This document shows positions 18,839 to 28,497 of a stretch of 64,000 nucleotides of DNA, piece after piece; positions within the stretch are counted from its first letter, which is position 1; each line of letters begins with the position of its first letter. A model generated the notes under the pieces. The model worked only from the letters and a program-made list of their open reading frames with translations, had not been told where the DNA came from and searched no databases. Source of the DNA: Thermomonas brevis (GTDB taxonomy: Bacteria; Pseudomonadota; Gammaproteobacteria; Xanthomonadales; Xanthomonadaceae). Location: assembly GCF_014395425.1 (NCBI RefSeq), contig NZ_CP060711.1:310001-374000 (forward strand). The letters are read 5' to 3'. Both the position numbers and the translations under genes were made by a program.

Positions 18839-21676
18839 GTGGACAGTCTCCTCAAGCAGTTCGCCCAAACCTCGCAGCTCGGCGCCAACGGCGCGTACAT
18901 CGAAGACCTCTACGAGCAGTACCTCGTCGCGCCGGACAGCGTCGAACCCAAGTGGAAGCAGTATTTCGACGGGCTGAAAGGCCGCGAAGCCGGCGACATC
19001 CCGCATTCGGCGGTCATCGACCAGATCGCCGAGGCCGGCCGGCAAGCCGCGCGCGGCGTGGTCGCAACCGCCGCCAGCGGCGCCGGCGACGAGCGCGAAC
19101 GCCACGTCGGCCGCCTGATCACCGCCTACCGCTCGCGCGGCCACCTCGGCGCGCACACCGATCCGCTGGGCCTGACCCCGCCGCTGAACCCGCCGGACCT
19201 CGACCTCGCCTTCCACAAGCTCTCCGGCAACGACCTCGACACCGAGTTCAGCACCGGCGGCGTCGGCGGCCAGCCGCGCATGAAGCTGCGCGACCTCTAC
19301 GCCCGCCTGCGCGCCACCTACGCCGGCAGCATCGGCGCCGAGTTCATGCACATCACCGACGCCGAGCAGCGTCGCTGGCTGTACGAGCGCCTGGAAGCCG
19401 CCGCCGGCAACTACGGCCGCAGCAAGGACGACAAGCAGCGCATCCTCGAACGCCTGACCGCCGCCGAGGGCCTGGAGCGCTACCTGCACACCAAGTACGT
19501 CGGCCAGAAGCGCTTCTCGCTGGAAGGCGGCGACGCGCTGATCCCGCTGCTCGACGTCACCATCCGCCGCGCGGGCGAAGCCGGCGTCAAGGACGTGGTG
19601 CTGGGCATGGCCCACCGCGGCCGCCTGAACGTGCTGGTCAACACGCTGGGCAAGCCGCCGCGCAAGCTGTTCGACGAGTTCGAAGGCAAGTTCGAGCACA
19701 CCCGCGACGGCGACCACGCCCACACCGGCGACGTGAAGTACCACATGGGCTTCTCCGCCGACATCGCCACCCCCGGCGGCCCGGTCCACCTGGCGCTGGC
19801 GTTCAACCCCTCGCACCTGGAGATCGTCGACCCGGTGGTCGCCGGCAGCGTCCGTTCGCGCCAGCACCGCCGCGGCGACACCGAACGCCGGCAGGTCATG
19901 CCGGTCCTGATCCACGGCGACGCCGCCTTCGCCGGCCAGGGCGTGGTGATGGAACTGTTCCAGATGTCGCAGGCGCGCGGGTTCCGCGTCGGCGGCACCG
20001 TGCACGTCGTCGTCAACAACCAGGTCGGCTTCACCACTAGCGCCGCCGAGGACGCGCGTTCGACGCTGTACTGCACCGACGTCGCCAAGATGGTCGGCGC
20101 GCCGGTGCTGCACGTGAACGGCGACGATCCGGAAGCGGTGGCGTTCGTGGCCGAGCTGGCCTTCGACTTCCGCCAGGCGTTCGGCAAGGACGTGGTCATC
20201 GACCTGGTCTGCTACCGCCGCCACGGCCACAACGAGGCCGACGAGCCGGCGGCCACGCAGCCGGTGATGTACAAGAAGATCCGCGCGATGAAGACCACCC
20301 GCGAGCTGTACGCTTCGAGGCTGGCCGCCGAGGGCAGCGTCGCCGCCGCCGACGCGCAGGCGCTGGTCGACGGCTACCGCAACAAGCTGGACGCGGGCGA
20401 AGTGACCACCGAGGTGGTCAAGGTCGAGCCCGACGCGCTGGCCGTGGACTGGTCGCCCTTCCTCGCCGGCAAGCTGTCCGATCCGGTCGATACCAAGGTG
20501 CCGCGCAAGGCGCTGGATACCCTGGCGACGCGGATCAACGCCATCCCCGACACGGTCAAGCTGCATCCGCGCGTCGCCAAGATCTACGACGACCGCCGCA
20601 AGATGGCCGCCGGCGAGCAGGCGGGCGACTGGGGCTTCGCCGAGAACCTCGCCTACGCCACCCTGCTGGAAGAAGGCTACCGCCTGCGCCTGGTCGGCCA
20701 GGACTGCGGCCGCGGCACGTTCTTCCACCGCCATGCGATCCTGCACGACCAGAACACCGACAACTACTACCTGCCGCTGCGCGAGCTGGTGAAGAATCCG
20801 GAAGACGTCACCATCATCGACTCGCTGCTCAGCGAGGAAGCGGTGATGGCGTTCGAATACGGCTATTCCACCGCCGATCCGATGACGCTGGACATCTGGG
20901 AAGGCCAGTTCGGCGACTTCGCCAACGGCGCGCAGGTGGTGATCGACCAGTTCATCGCCGCCGGCGAAGCCAAGTGGGACCGTCTGTGCGGCCTGGCGCT
21001 GTACCTGCCGCACGGCTACGAAGGCCAGGGCCCCGAGCACAGCTCCGCGCGCCTGGAGCGCTTCCTGCAGCTGTGCGCGCTGGACAACATGGTGGTCTGC
21101 GCGCCCACCACCCCGGCGCAGGACTTCCACATGATCCGCCGGCAGATGCGCCAGAGCACGCGCAAGCCGCTGGTGGTGATGACGCCGAAATCGCTGCTGC
21201 GCCACAAGCTGGCCGTCTCGACGCTGGACGAACTGGCGAACGGCGAGTTCCAGCGCCTGATCCCCGACACCACCGCCACCGCGAAGAAAGTGCGCCGCGT
21301 GGTGGTCTGCGCCGGCAAGGTCTATTACGACCTGCTGGAAGAGGCGCAGAAGAAGGAGATCAAGGACGTGGCGCTGGTGCGCGTGGAGCAGTTGTATCCG
21401 TTCCCGCGTCCCGAGCTGGCCGCCGAGCTCAAGCGCTTCGGCTCCGCCGCCGAAGTCATCTGGTGCCAGGAAGAGCCGCAGAACCAGGGCGCGTGGTACC
21501 AGATCCAGCACCACCTGCGCGCCTGCCTGCAGCCGAAGCAGTCGCTGAGCTACGCCGGTCGCCTGCGCTCGCCCTCGCCCGCCGCCGGCCACATGGCCGA
21601 GCACGTGGCCGAGCTGAACAAGCTGCTGGCCGACGCGCTGACCAATCCCGTCGCCGGCGACATCGACGCCGACTAA
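18839..21676 (+). CDS. sucA: 2-oxoglutarate dehydrogenase E1 component
   Basis: 945 residues from GTG 18839 (MDSLLKQFAQTSQLGANGAY). Thiamine-diphosphate enzyme that decarboxylates 2-oxoglutarate and succinylates the E2 lipoyl group. Visible: AYRSRGHLGAHTDPLG, VVLGMAHRGRLNVLVNTLGK, the TPP motif GDAAFAGQGVVMELF with NNQVGFTT, HGYEGQGPEHSSARLERFL, and EEPQNQGAW near the C-terminus. Length and N-terminal region are normal for the family. First gene of sucA-sucB-lpd, 33 bp before sucB. Confidence 0.97.
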   Translation: MDSLLKQFAQTSQLGANGAYIEDLYEQYLVAPDSVEPKWKQYFDGLKGREAGDIPHSAVIDQIAEAGRQAARGVVATAASGAGDERERHVGRLITAYRSRGHLGAHTDPLGLTPPLNPPDLDLAFHKLSGNDLDTEFSTGGVGGQPRMKLRDLYARLRATYAGSIGAEFMHITDAEQRRWLYERLEAAAGNYGRSKDDKQRILERLTAAEGLERYLHTKYVGQKRFSLEGGDALIPLLDVTIRRAGEAGVKDVVLGMAHRGRLNVLVNTLGKPPRKLFDEFEGKFEHTRDGDHAHTGDVKYHMGFSADIATPGGPVHLALAFNPSHLEIVDPVVAGSVRSRQHRRGDTERRQVMPVLIHGDAAFAGQGVVMELFQMSQARGFRVGGTVHVVVNNQVGFTTSAAEDARSTLYCTDVAKMVGAPVLHVNGDDPEAVAFVAELAFDFRQAFGKDVVIDLVCYRRHGHNEADEPAATQPVMYKKIRAMKTTRELYASRLAAEGSVAAADAQALVDGYRNKLDAGEVTTEVVKVEPDALAVDWSPFLAGKLSDPVDTKVPRKALDTLATRINAIPDTVKLHPRVAKIYDDRRKMAAGEQAGDWGFAENLAYATLLEEGYRLRLVGQDCGRGTFFHRHAILHDQNTDNYYLPLRELVKNPEDVTIIDSLLSEEAVMAFEYGYSTADPMTLDIWEGQFGDFANGAQVVIDQFIAAGEAKWDRLCGLALYLPHGYEGQGPEHSSARLERFLQLCALDNMVVCAPTTPAQDFHMIRRQMRQSTRKPLVVMTPKSLLRHKLAVSTLDELANGEFQRLIPDTTATAKKVRRVVVCAGKVYYDLLEEAQKKEIKDVALVRVEQLYPFPRPELAAELKRFGSAAEVIWCQEEPQNQGAWYQIQHHLRACLQPKQSLSYAGRLRSPSPAAGHMAEHVAELNKLLADALTNPVAGDIDAD

Positions 21677-21709
21677 CCCACATTCCAGACATTCCGACAG
21701 GACGCCCTC

Positions 21710-22909
<1,200 letters not shown>

Positions 22910-22917
22910 TTCCGACG

Positions 22918-22941
22918 ACGGGAACCGGCAGCGGTTCCCGT
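22918..22941 (+). terminator. Strong hairpin after sucB
   Basis: ACGGGAACC (22918-22926) pairs perfectly with GGTTCCCGT (22933-22941) around GGCAGC. The following CTCGTTTCG has only a short T run, so it may attenuate or protect the mRNA rather than end it, since lpd follows. Confidence 0.45.
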
Positions 22942-22957
22942 CTCGTTTCGTGGCATC

Positions 22958-22985
22958 GCAGGTTCGAATCCTGCCCCCGCTACCA
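22958..22985 (+). other. Orphan tRNA 3' end (T-arm, acceptor strand and CCA)
   Basis: GCAGG-TTCGAAT-CCTGC is a complete T-arm, directly followed by a 7-nt acceptor strand CCCCGCT, a discriminator A and CCA. No D-arm, anticodon arm or matching 5' acceptor (AGCGGGG) is found upstream; a sucB terminator-like hairpin is there instead. It is therefore a tRNA fragment in the sucB-lpd gap, 17 bp before lpd. Confidence 0.75.
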
Positions 22986-23002
22986 AGTTCAGGAATGAAG
23001 CA

Positions 23003-24433
23003 ATGAGCGAACAACAGCAATTCGACGTCGTCGTCATCGGCGCCGGCCCCGCCGGCTACCACGCCGCGATCCGCGCCGCGCAGCTGGGCCTGAAGACCGC
23101 CTGCATCGACGCCGCGCTGGGCAAGGACGGCAAGCCGGCGCTGGGCGGCACCTGCCTGCGCGTGGGCTGCATCCCGTCCAAGGCGCTGCTGGATTCCAGC
23201 CGCCAGTTCTGGAACATGGGCCACCTGTTCGACCAGCACGGCATCAGCTTCGACAAGCCCGCCATCGACGTGAAGAAGATGGTCGCCCGCAAGGACGGCA
23301 TCGTGAAGCAGTTCACCGGCGGCATCGCGGCGCTGTTCAAGGCCAACAAGGTCACGCCGTTCTACGGCTTCGGCCAGCTGCAGCCGGGCAACGTGGTGAA
23401 GGTGAAGCAGCACGACGGCTCCGAGGTCGAGCTGAAGGCCGCCAACGTCATCATCGCCGCCGGCTCGGATTCGATCGAGCTGCCGTTCGCCAAGTTCGGC
23501 GAGCACATCATCGACAACGTCGGCGCGCTGGACCTGCAGGACGTGCCGAAGCGCCTGGGCGTGATCGGCGCGGGCGTGATCGGCCTGGAGCTGGGCAGCG
23601 TGTGGAATCGCCTCGGCTCGCAGGTGACGATCCTCGAAGGCCTGCCGAACTTCCTCGCCGCCGCCGACGCGGAAGTGGGCAAGGTCGCCGCGCGCGAGTT
23701 CAAGAAGCAGGGCCTGGACATCAAGCTGGGCTGCAAGGTCAGCGGCACCGAGGTGAAGAAGGACGGCGTGCACGTCGCCTATACCGACGACAAGGGTGCG
23801 GCGCAGGAGATCGTGGTGGACAAGCTGCTGGTGGCCGTGGGCCGCCGCGCAGCCACCAAGGGCCTTCTGGCTGACGGCACCGGCGTGCAGCTCAACGAGC
23901 GCGGCCAGGTCGTGGTGGACGAGCACTGCCACACCGGCGTGGACGGCGTGTGGGCGGTCGGCGACTGCGTGCGCGGCCCGATGCTGGCGCACAAGGGCTT
24001 CGAAGAAGGCATCGCGGTGGCCGAACTGATCGCCGGCCTGCCGGGCCACGTCAACTTCGACACCATCCCGTGGGTGATCTACACCGAGCCGGAAATCGCC
24101 TGGGTCGGCAAGACCGAGGAGCAGCTGAAGGCCGAGGGCATCCCGTACAAGGCCGGCAGCTTCCCGTTCGCCGCCGTGGGCCGTGCGGTGGCGATGGCCG
24201 AGCCAGCGGGCTTCGTGAAGGTGCTGGCGCACGCCGAAACCGACACCATCCTCGGCATGCACCTGGTCGGCGCCAACGTCTCCGAGCTGGTGCACGAAGG
24301 CGTGCTGGCGATGGAGTTCAAGGGCAGCGCCGACGACCTGGCGCGCATCTGCCACGCGCATCCGTCGCTGTCGGAAGCCGTGCACGATGCGGCGATGGCG
24401 GTGCACAAGCGCTCGATCCACAAGGCGAATTGA
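23003..24433 (+). CDS. lpd: Dihydrolipoamide dehydrogenase (E3)
   Basis: 476 residues. FAD loop VIGAGPAGYHAA (residues 11-22), redox disulfide GGTCLRVGCIPSKALL, NAD loop GVIGLELGSVWNRLG, and the C-terminal catalytic HAHPSLSE with active His-Glu. Reoxidises dihydrolipoamide on E2, reducing NAD+. Good ribosome-binding AGGA upstream of ATG 23003. Lies after sucB, completing the 2-oxoglutarate dehydrogenase complex. Confidence 0.97.
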   Translation: MSEQQQFDVVVIGAGPAGYHAAIRAAQLGLKTACIDAALGKDGKPALGGTCLRVGCIPSKALLDSSRQFWNMGHLFDQHGISFDKPAIDVKKMVARKDGIVKQFTGGIAALFKANKVTPFYGFGQLQPGNVVKVKQHDGSEVELKAANVIIAAGSDSIELPFAKFGEHIIDNVGALDLQDVPKRLGVIGAGVIGLELGSVWNRLGSQVTILEGLPNFLAAADAEVGKVAAREFKKQGLDIKLGCKVSGTEVKKDGVHVAYTDDKGAAQEIVVDKLLVAVGRRAATKGLLADGTGVQLNERGQVVVDEHCHTGVDGVWAVGDCVRGPMLAHKGFEEGIAVAELIAGLPGHVNFDTIPWVIYTEPEIAWVGKTEEQLKAEGIPYKAGSFPFAAVGRAVAMAEPAGFVKVLAHAETDTILGMHLVGANVSELVHEGVLAMEFKGSADDLARICHAHPSLSEAVHDAAMAVHKRSIHKAN

Positions 24434-24483
24434 TCCCGCGGGCGGCCGGGCCGCGGCGCGGGCATTCCGCGACACGCCGCAAG

Positions 24484-24525
24484 TACATCCATGTAGGCTT
24501 CTCGGCGGCATCCATGCCGCCGAGA
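24484..24525. repeat. Double palindrome intergenic repeat (CATCCATG family)
   Basis: TACATCCATGTA (24484-24495) is followed by a 26-bp perfect palindrome whose arms are TCTCGGCGGCAT (24500-24511) and ATGCCGCCGAGA (24514-24525), both centred on CC. It follows lpd by about 50 bp and precedes a separate gene, and could fold as a transcript 3' end. Confidence 0.8.
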
Positions 24526-24629
24526 GTCGCGCAATGCCCGCACCACGTCCCGACCTTGTCGAACTGCCACGCGAAAAACACGGGGCACCTTGGTGCGCCG
24601 TTTCCGTTTCTGCGCGCGATAATCCGCAG

Positions 24630-25237
<608 letters not shown>

Positions 25238-25241
<4 letters not shown>

Positions 25242-26257
25242 GCGTTCCGGCAAGCTTCCGCGCTTTCCGCATCCACAACGACAACCTGCCCGATGGGAGC
25301 GGCGGCTACCGCTCCGGCATCGAAACGATTTCGCTCGACGACCTCAATCCCGGCGAGGTCGTCGTCAAGACCGCCTACTCCTCGGTCAACTACAAGGACG
25401 CGCTGGCCGGCACCGGCAAGGGCAAAATCCTGCGCCGCTTTCCGCTGATCGGCGGAATAGATATTGCCGGCCACGTCGTGGCATCGACCGATCCAGCGTT
25501 CAAGGAAGGCGACGCGGTGCTGGTCACCGGCAGCGGCCTATCGGAAACCCGCGACGGCGGCTACGCCGAGTACGCGCGGCTGGAATCGAAGTGGACGGTC
25601 GCCCTGCCCGCCGGCCTGTCCCTGCGCGAAGCGATGATCCTCGGCACCGCCGGCTTCACCGCCGCGCTGGGCCTGCTGCGCATGACCGACAACCGGCAGA
25701 CGCCCGGTCTCGGCCCGCTGGCCGTCACCGGCGCCACCGGCGGCGTCGGCTCGCTGGCCGTCGCCATCTACAGCAAGGCCGGCTACCAGGTGCACGCGAT
25801 CAGCGGCAAGCCGGAACACGCCGATTACCTGAAGTCGCTGGGCGCCAGCGACGTGCTGGGCCGCGACGCACTGTCCACCACCCGGCCGATGGATACCGCC
25901 CGCTTCGGCGGCGGCCTGGACAACGTCGGCGGGCCGATGCTCGCCGCGTTGCTGGCGCAGACCGCACCCTACGGCAACGTCGCCAGCTGCGGGCTGGCGG
26001 CCTCGCCCGAACTGCACGCCACGGTGATGCCCTTCATCATCCGCGGCGTCTCGCTGCTGGGCGTGGCCTCCGCCGGCACCGCCCGCGACATCCGCGACGA
26101 GGTGTGGAAGCGGCTGGCATCGGACTGGAAACCCGCCGATCTGGACGCCATCTGCACCCGCGAGGCCACGCTGGACGAGCTGCCGGGCGTGTTCGACGCG
26201 ATGCTGGCCGGCGGCTCGCTGGGGCGCACCGTGGTGCGCGTGGCGCCGGCGGCCTGA
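25238..26257 (+). CDS. YhdH/AcuI-family quinone oxidoreductase (acrylyl-CoA reductase-like)
   Basis: 339 residues, zinc-free medium-chain reductase. SSVNYKDALAGTGKG and the NADPH loop TGATGGVGSLAVA are characteristic of YhdH/YhfP; PLIGGIDIAGHV and DNVGGPMLA follow. AcuI members reduce acrylyl-CoA to propionyl-CoA with NADPH, detoxifying a reactive intermediate; that substrate is inferred from the family. Overlaps the LOG gene by 4 bp. Confidence 0.88.
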
Positions 26258-26262
26258 GCGTC

Positions 26263-26290
26263 TTGCAGGCGGCAGGCCGGCGGCTACAAT
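26263..26290 (+). promoter_or_regulatory. Sigma-70-type promoter of the response regulator gene
   Basis: TTGCAG (26263-26268), a 16-bp spacer and TACAAT (26285-26290), ending 24 bp before the ATG of the PilH-like gene. Confidence 0.6.
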
Positions 26291-26314
26291 CGGCGCATAC
26301 ACACGGGGATCTCC

Positions 26315-26695
26315 ATGGCACGCATCCTGATCGTTGACGATTCGCCCTCGCAGCTGATGAGCATCCGCCGCATCGTCGAGAAACTGGGGCACGACGCGCT
26401 CACCGCCGAGGACGGCGCCGCCGGCGTGGAAGCCGCCAAGCGCGAGCTGCCGGACCTGATCCTGATGGACGTGGTGATGCCGAACCTCAACGGCTTCCAG
26501 GCCACGCGCTCGATCACCCGCGAGGCCACCACCAAGCACATCCCGGTCATCCTGGTCACCACCAAGGACCAGGACACCGACCGCGTCTGGGGCATGCGCC
26601 AAGGCGCCCGCGCCTACATCACCAAGCCGTTCAGCGAATCGGAGCTGGCGGACGTCGTCAACCAGTACCTGGGCAGCGGCCCGAGCGCCGCATAA
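26315..26695 (+). CDS. Single-domain response regulator (PilH/CheY-like)
   Basis: 126 residues, receiver only. Acidic pair in IVDDSPSQL (residues 7-8 region), phospho-Asp in LILMDVVMPNLNG, Thr in VTTKDQ and Lys in YITKPF. The sequence between resembles PilH of the type IV pilus chemosensory system, but no pil or chp genes are adjacent, so the specific pathway is uncertain. It has its own promoter and is monocistronic. Confidence 0.88.
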   Translation: MARILIVDDSPSQLMSIRRIVEKLGHDALTAEDGAAGVEAAKRELPDLILMDVVMPNLNGFQATRSITREATTKHIPVILVTTKDQDTDRVWGMRQGARAYITKPFSESELADVVNQYLGSGPSAA

Positions 26696-26710
26696 CGCGA
26701 GTCTTCGCAA

Positions 26711-26738
26711 GCCGGCCTGCATGATCGGCCGGCGTTTG
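26711..26738 (+). terminator. Possible terminator after response regulator
   Basis: GCCGGCC (26711-26717) pairs with GGCCGGC (26727-26733), followed by GTTTG. 15 bp past the stop; weak T run. Confidence 0.4.
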
Positions 26739-26890
26739 CCGATGCGCGGCGGCGTGCCGTGCGACTTTCCCGGTTCCGGCCACTTGCTCTGCAAGCGCCA
26801 TGTCGCGGGCACGCGGCGATGCCGCGCAACTCCCGCTCCCGGCAATCACCTGTCGTGCGCGACGCGCGGCAGGGCCGCGCGGACGCCCGC

Positions 26891-27802
26891 TTACCCGCGC
26901 CGCCAGTCGTCGCCGAACGCGTCGCGCATCTTCGCGTAAGCCTTGCGCTGGGCGTCGTTGTGCGCCTTCGGGGCAAGGATTTCCAGCTCCACGATCTGAT
27001 CGCCGGCCGGCGCGCTGCCGGTGCCGGGCAGGCCGCGCCCGCGCAGCCGCAGCTTGCGACCGGATTCGGAATCGGCCGGGATCTTCAGGTCCACCGGGCC
27101 GCCCAGCGTCGGCACGCTGAGGGTGGCGCCCAGCGCGGCTTCCCACGGCGCCACCGGCAGCACGTGGATGACGTTGCGGCCATCGACCTCGAACTGCGGA
27201 TCGGCCGCGTACTCCACTTCCAGCAGCAGGTCGCGCCCGCCGTTGCCCTGCTTCGCCAGCCGGATCACCTGGCCGGGGCGCACGCCCTTCGGCACCCGCA
27301 CCTCCAGCGTGCGGCCCGCCACGCCGATGCGGATGCTGCTGCCGTTGTAGACCGCAGCCAGCGGCACCGCCAGCTTGGCCCGCGTGTCGCCGGCCGGCTG
27401 GCCCGCGCGCGCGCCGCCACCGCTGTTGGCGCGTCCGCGCGCGCCGAACAGGTTCTCGAAGAAGTCGGAGAAGCCACCGCCCGCGCCGCCGCCGGCGAAG
27501 ATCTCGTCGAAATCGAAATCCGGCTGCCCGCTCTGCCCGCGACCGAAGCCGCCCGGCGGCGGCCGGATCTCGTCGCCGGGCCGGTAGCCGCCCGCGCGCA
27601 GCTGGTCGTAGGCCTGGCGCTTCTGCGGGTCGCGCAGCGCCTCGTAGGCCTCGTTGACCGCCTTGAACTTCTCCTCGGCGCCCTTTTCCTTGCTGACGTC
27701 CGGGTGGTACTTGCGCGCCAGCCGGCGGTAGGCGGTCTTGATCTCGGCCTCGCCCGCGCTGGGCTCGACGCCGAGGATGCCGTAATAATCCTTGAATTCC
27801 AT
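26891..27802 (-). CDS. cbpA: Curved-DNA-binding protein / DnaJ-type co-chaperone
   Basis: 303 residues. J domain about 4-70 with KYHPDVS, a Gly/Phe-rich linker (about 80-125), and two C-terminal substrate-binding barrels. The zinc finger of DnaJ is absent, which separates it from DnaJ. Stimulates DnaK and may bind DNA. ATG 27802 (MEFKDYYGILGV) is the family start. No cbpM modulator gene is next to it. Confidence 0.92.
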   Translation of the reverse strand: MEFKDYYGILGVEPSAGEAEIKTAYRRLARKYHPDVSKEKGAEEKFKAVNEAYEALRDPQKRQAYDQLRAGGYRPGDEIRPPPGGFGRGQSGQPDFDFDEIFAGGGAGGGFSDFFENLFGARGRANSGGGARAGQPAGDTRAKLAVPLAAVYNGSSIRIGVAGRTLEVRVPKGVRPGQVIRLAKQGNGGRDLLLEVEYAADPQFEVDGRNVIHVLPVAPWEAALGATLSVPTLGGPVDLKIPADSESGRKLRLRGRGLPGTGSAPAGDQIVELEILAPKAHNDAQRKAYAKMRDAFGDDWRRG

Positions 27803-27903
27803 CGTGGTTCCATGCCGCGGGCCGCGCACGAGATTATCCCATCGGGCGGCGCGGCTGCGGTCCAGGCCTTAGACTGTCGGTCTCGTCGAAATGAGGTCCG
27901 GTC

Positions 27904-28386
27904 ATGTCGATTCAAGTCGGCCAACGCGTTCCCGAAGCGGTCCTGCAGCACATCGACGATGGCGTGCACCGGATCGACACCCACGCCCTGTTCGAAGGCC
28001 GCAAGCTGGTGCTGTTCGCGGTGCCGGGCGCGTTCACGCCGACCTGTTCGGAACGTCACCTGCCGGGCTTCGTCGAGCATTTCGACGACTTCCGCGCGAA
28101 GGGCATCGACGTGGCCTGCATGGCCGTCAACGACGCCTTCGTGATGCAGGCCTGGGGCAAGAGCCAGAACGTGCCGGCCGGGATGCGGATGCTGGCCGAC
28201 GGCAATGGCGACTTCACCCGCGCGCTGGGGCTGGAGCTGGACGCCAGCGGCTACGGCATGGGCGTGCGCAGCAAGCGCTTCGCGCTGTACGCCGAGGACG
28301 GCGTGGTGCGCGGCCTGTGGGTGGAAGCGCCGGGCGAGTTCCGGGTGTCGTCGGCGGAGCATGTGCTGGCGAACCTGCCGGACTGA
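27904..28386 (+). CDS. Peroxiredoxin (Prx5/glutaredoxin-type)
   Basis: 160 residues. Peroxidatic Cys in PGAFTPTCSERHLPGF, followed by the Arg-containing YGMGVRSKRFALYAEDG typical of the Prx5 group. Reduces hydrogen peroxide and alkyl hydroperoxides in the cytoplasm using glutathione/glutaredoxin. No fused glutaredoxin domain. GAGG 8-12 bp upstream serves as ribosome-binding site. Single gene, divergent from cbpA. Confidence 0.92.
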   Translation: MSIQVGQRVPEAVLQHIDDGVHRIDTHALFEGRKLVLFAVPGAFTPTCSERHLPGFVEHFDDFRAKGIDVACMAVNDAFVMQAWGKSQNVPAGMRMLADGNGDFTRALGLELDASGYGMGVRSKRFALYAEDGVVRGLWVEAPGEFRVSSAEHVLANLPD

Positions 28387-28397
28387 AAGGCGTCTTG

Positions 28398-28482
28398 GAC
28401 GCGGATTGACGCGGAAATAGCCGGATTCAAGCCGCATCGGAAATCGAATCCGCTGGATCCGCGCTATCAGCCAATCCGTGTC
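28398..28482. repeat. Degenerate inverted repeat of GACGCGGAT type
   Basis: GACGCGGATTGACGCGGA at the left and a diverged inverse arm (ATCCGCGCTATCAGCCAATC) at the right. It is related to the better-preserved element at 39944-40020 and fills the gap between the peroxiredoxin and pbpC. Confidence 0.5.
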
Positions 28483-28497
28483 ATGAAAACCCGCGCG

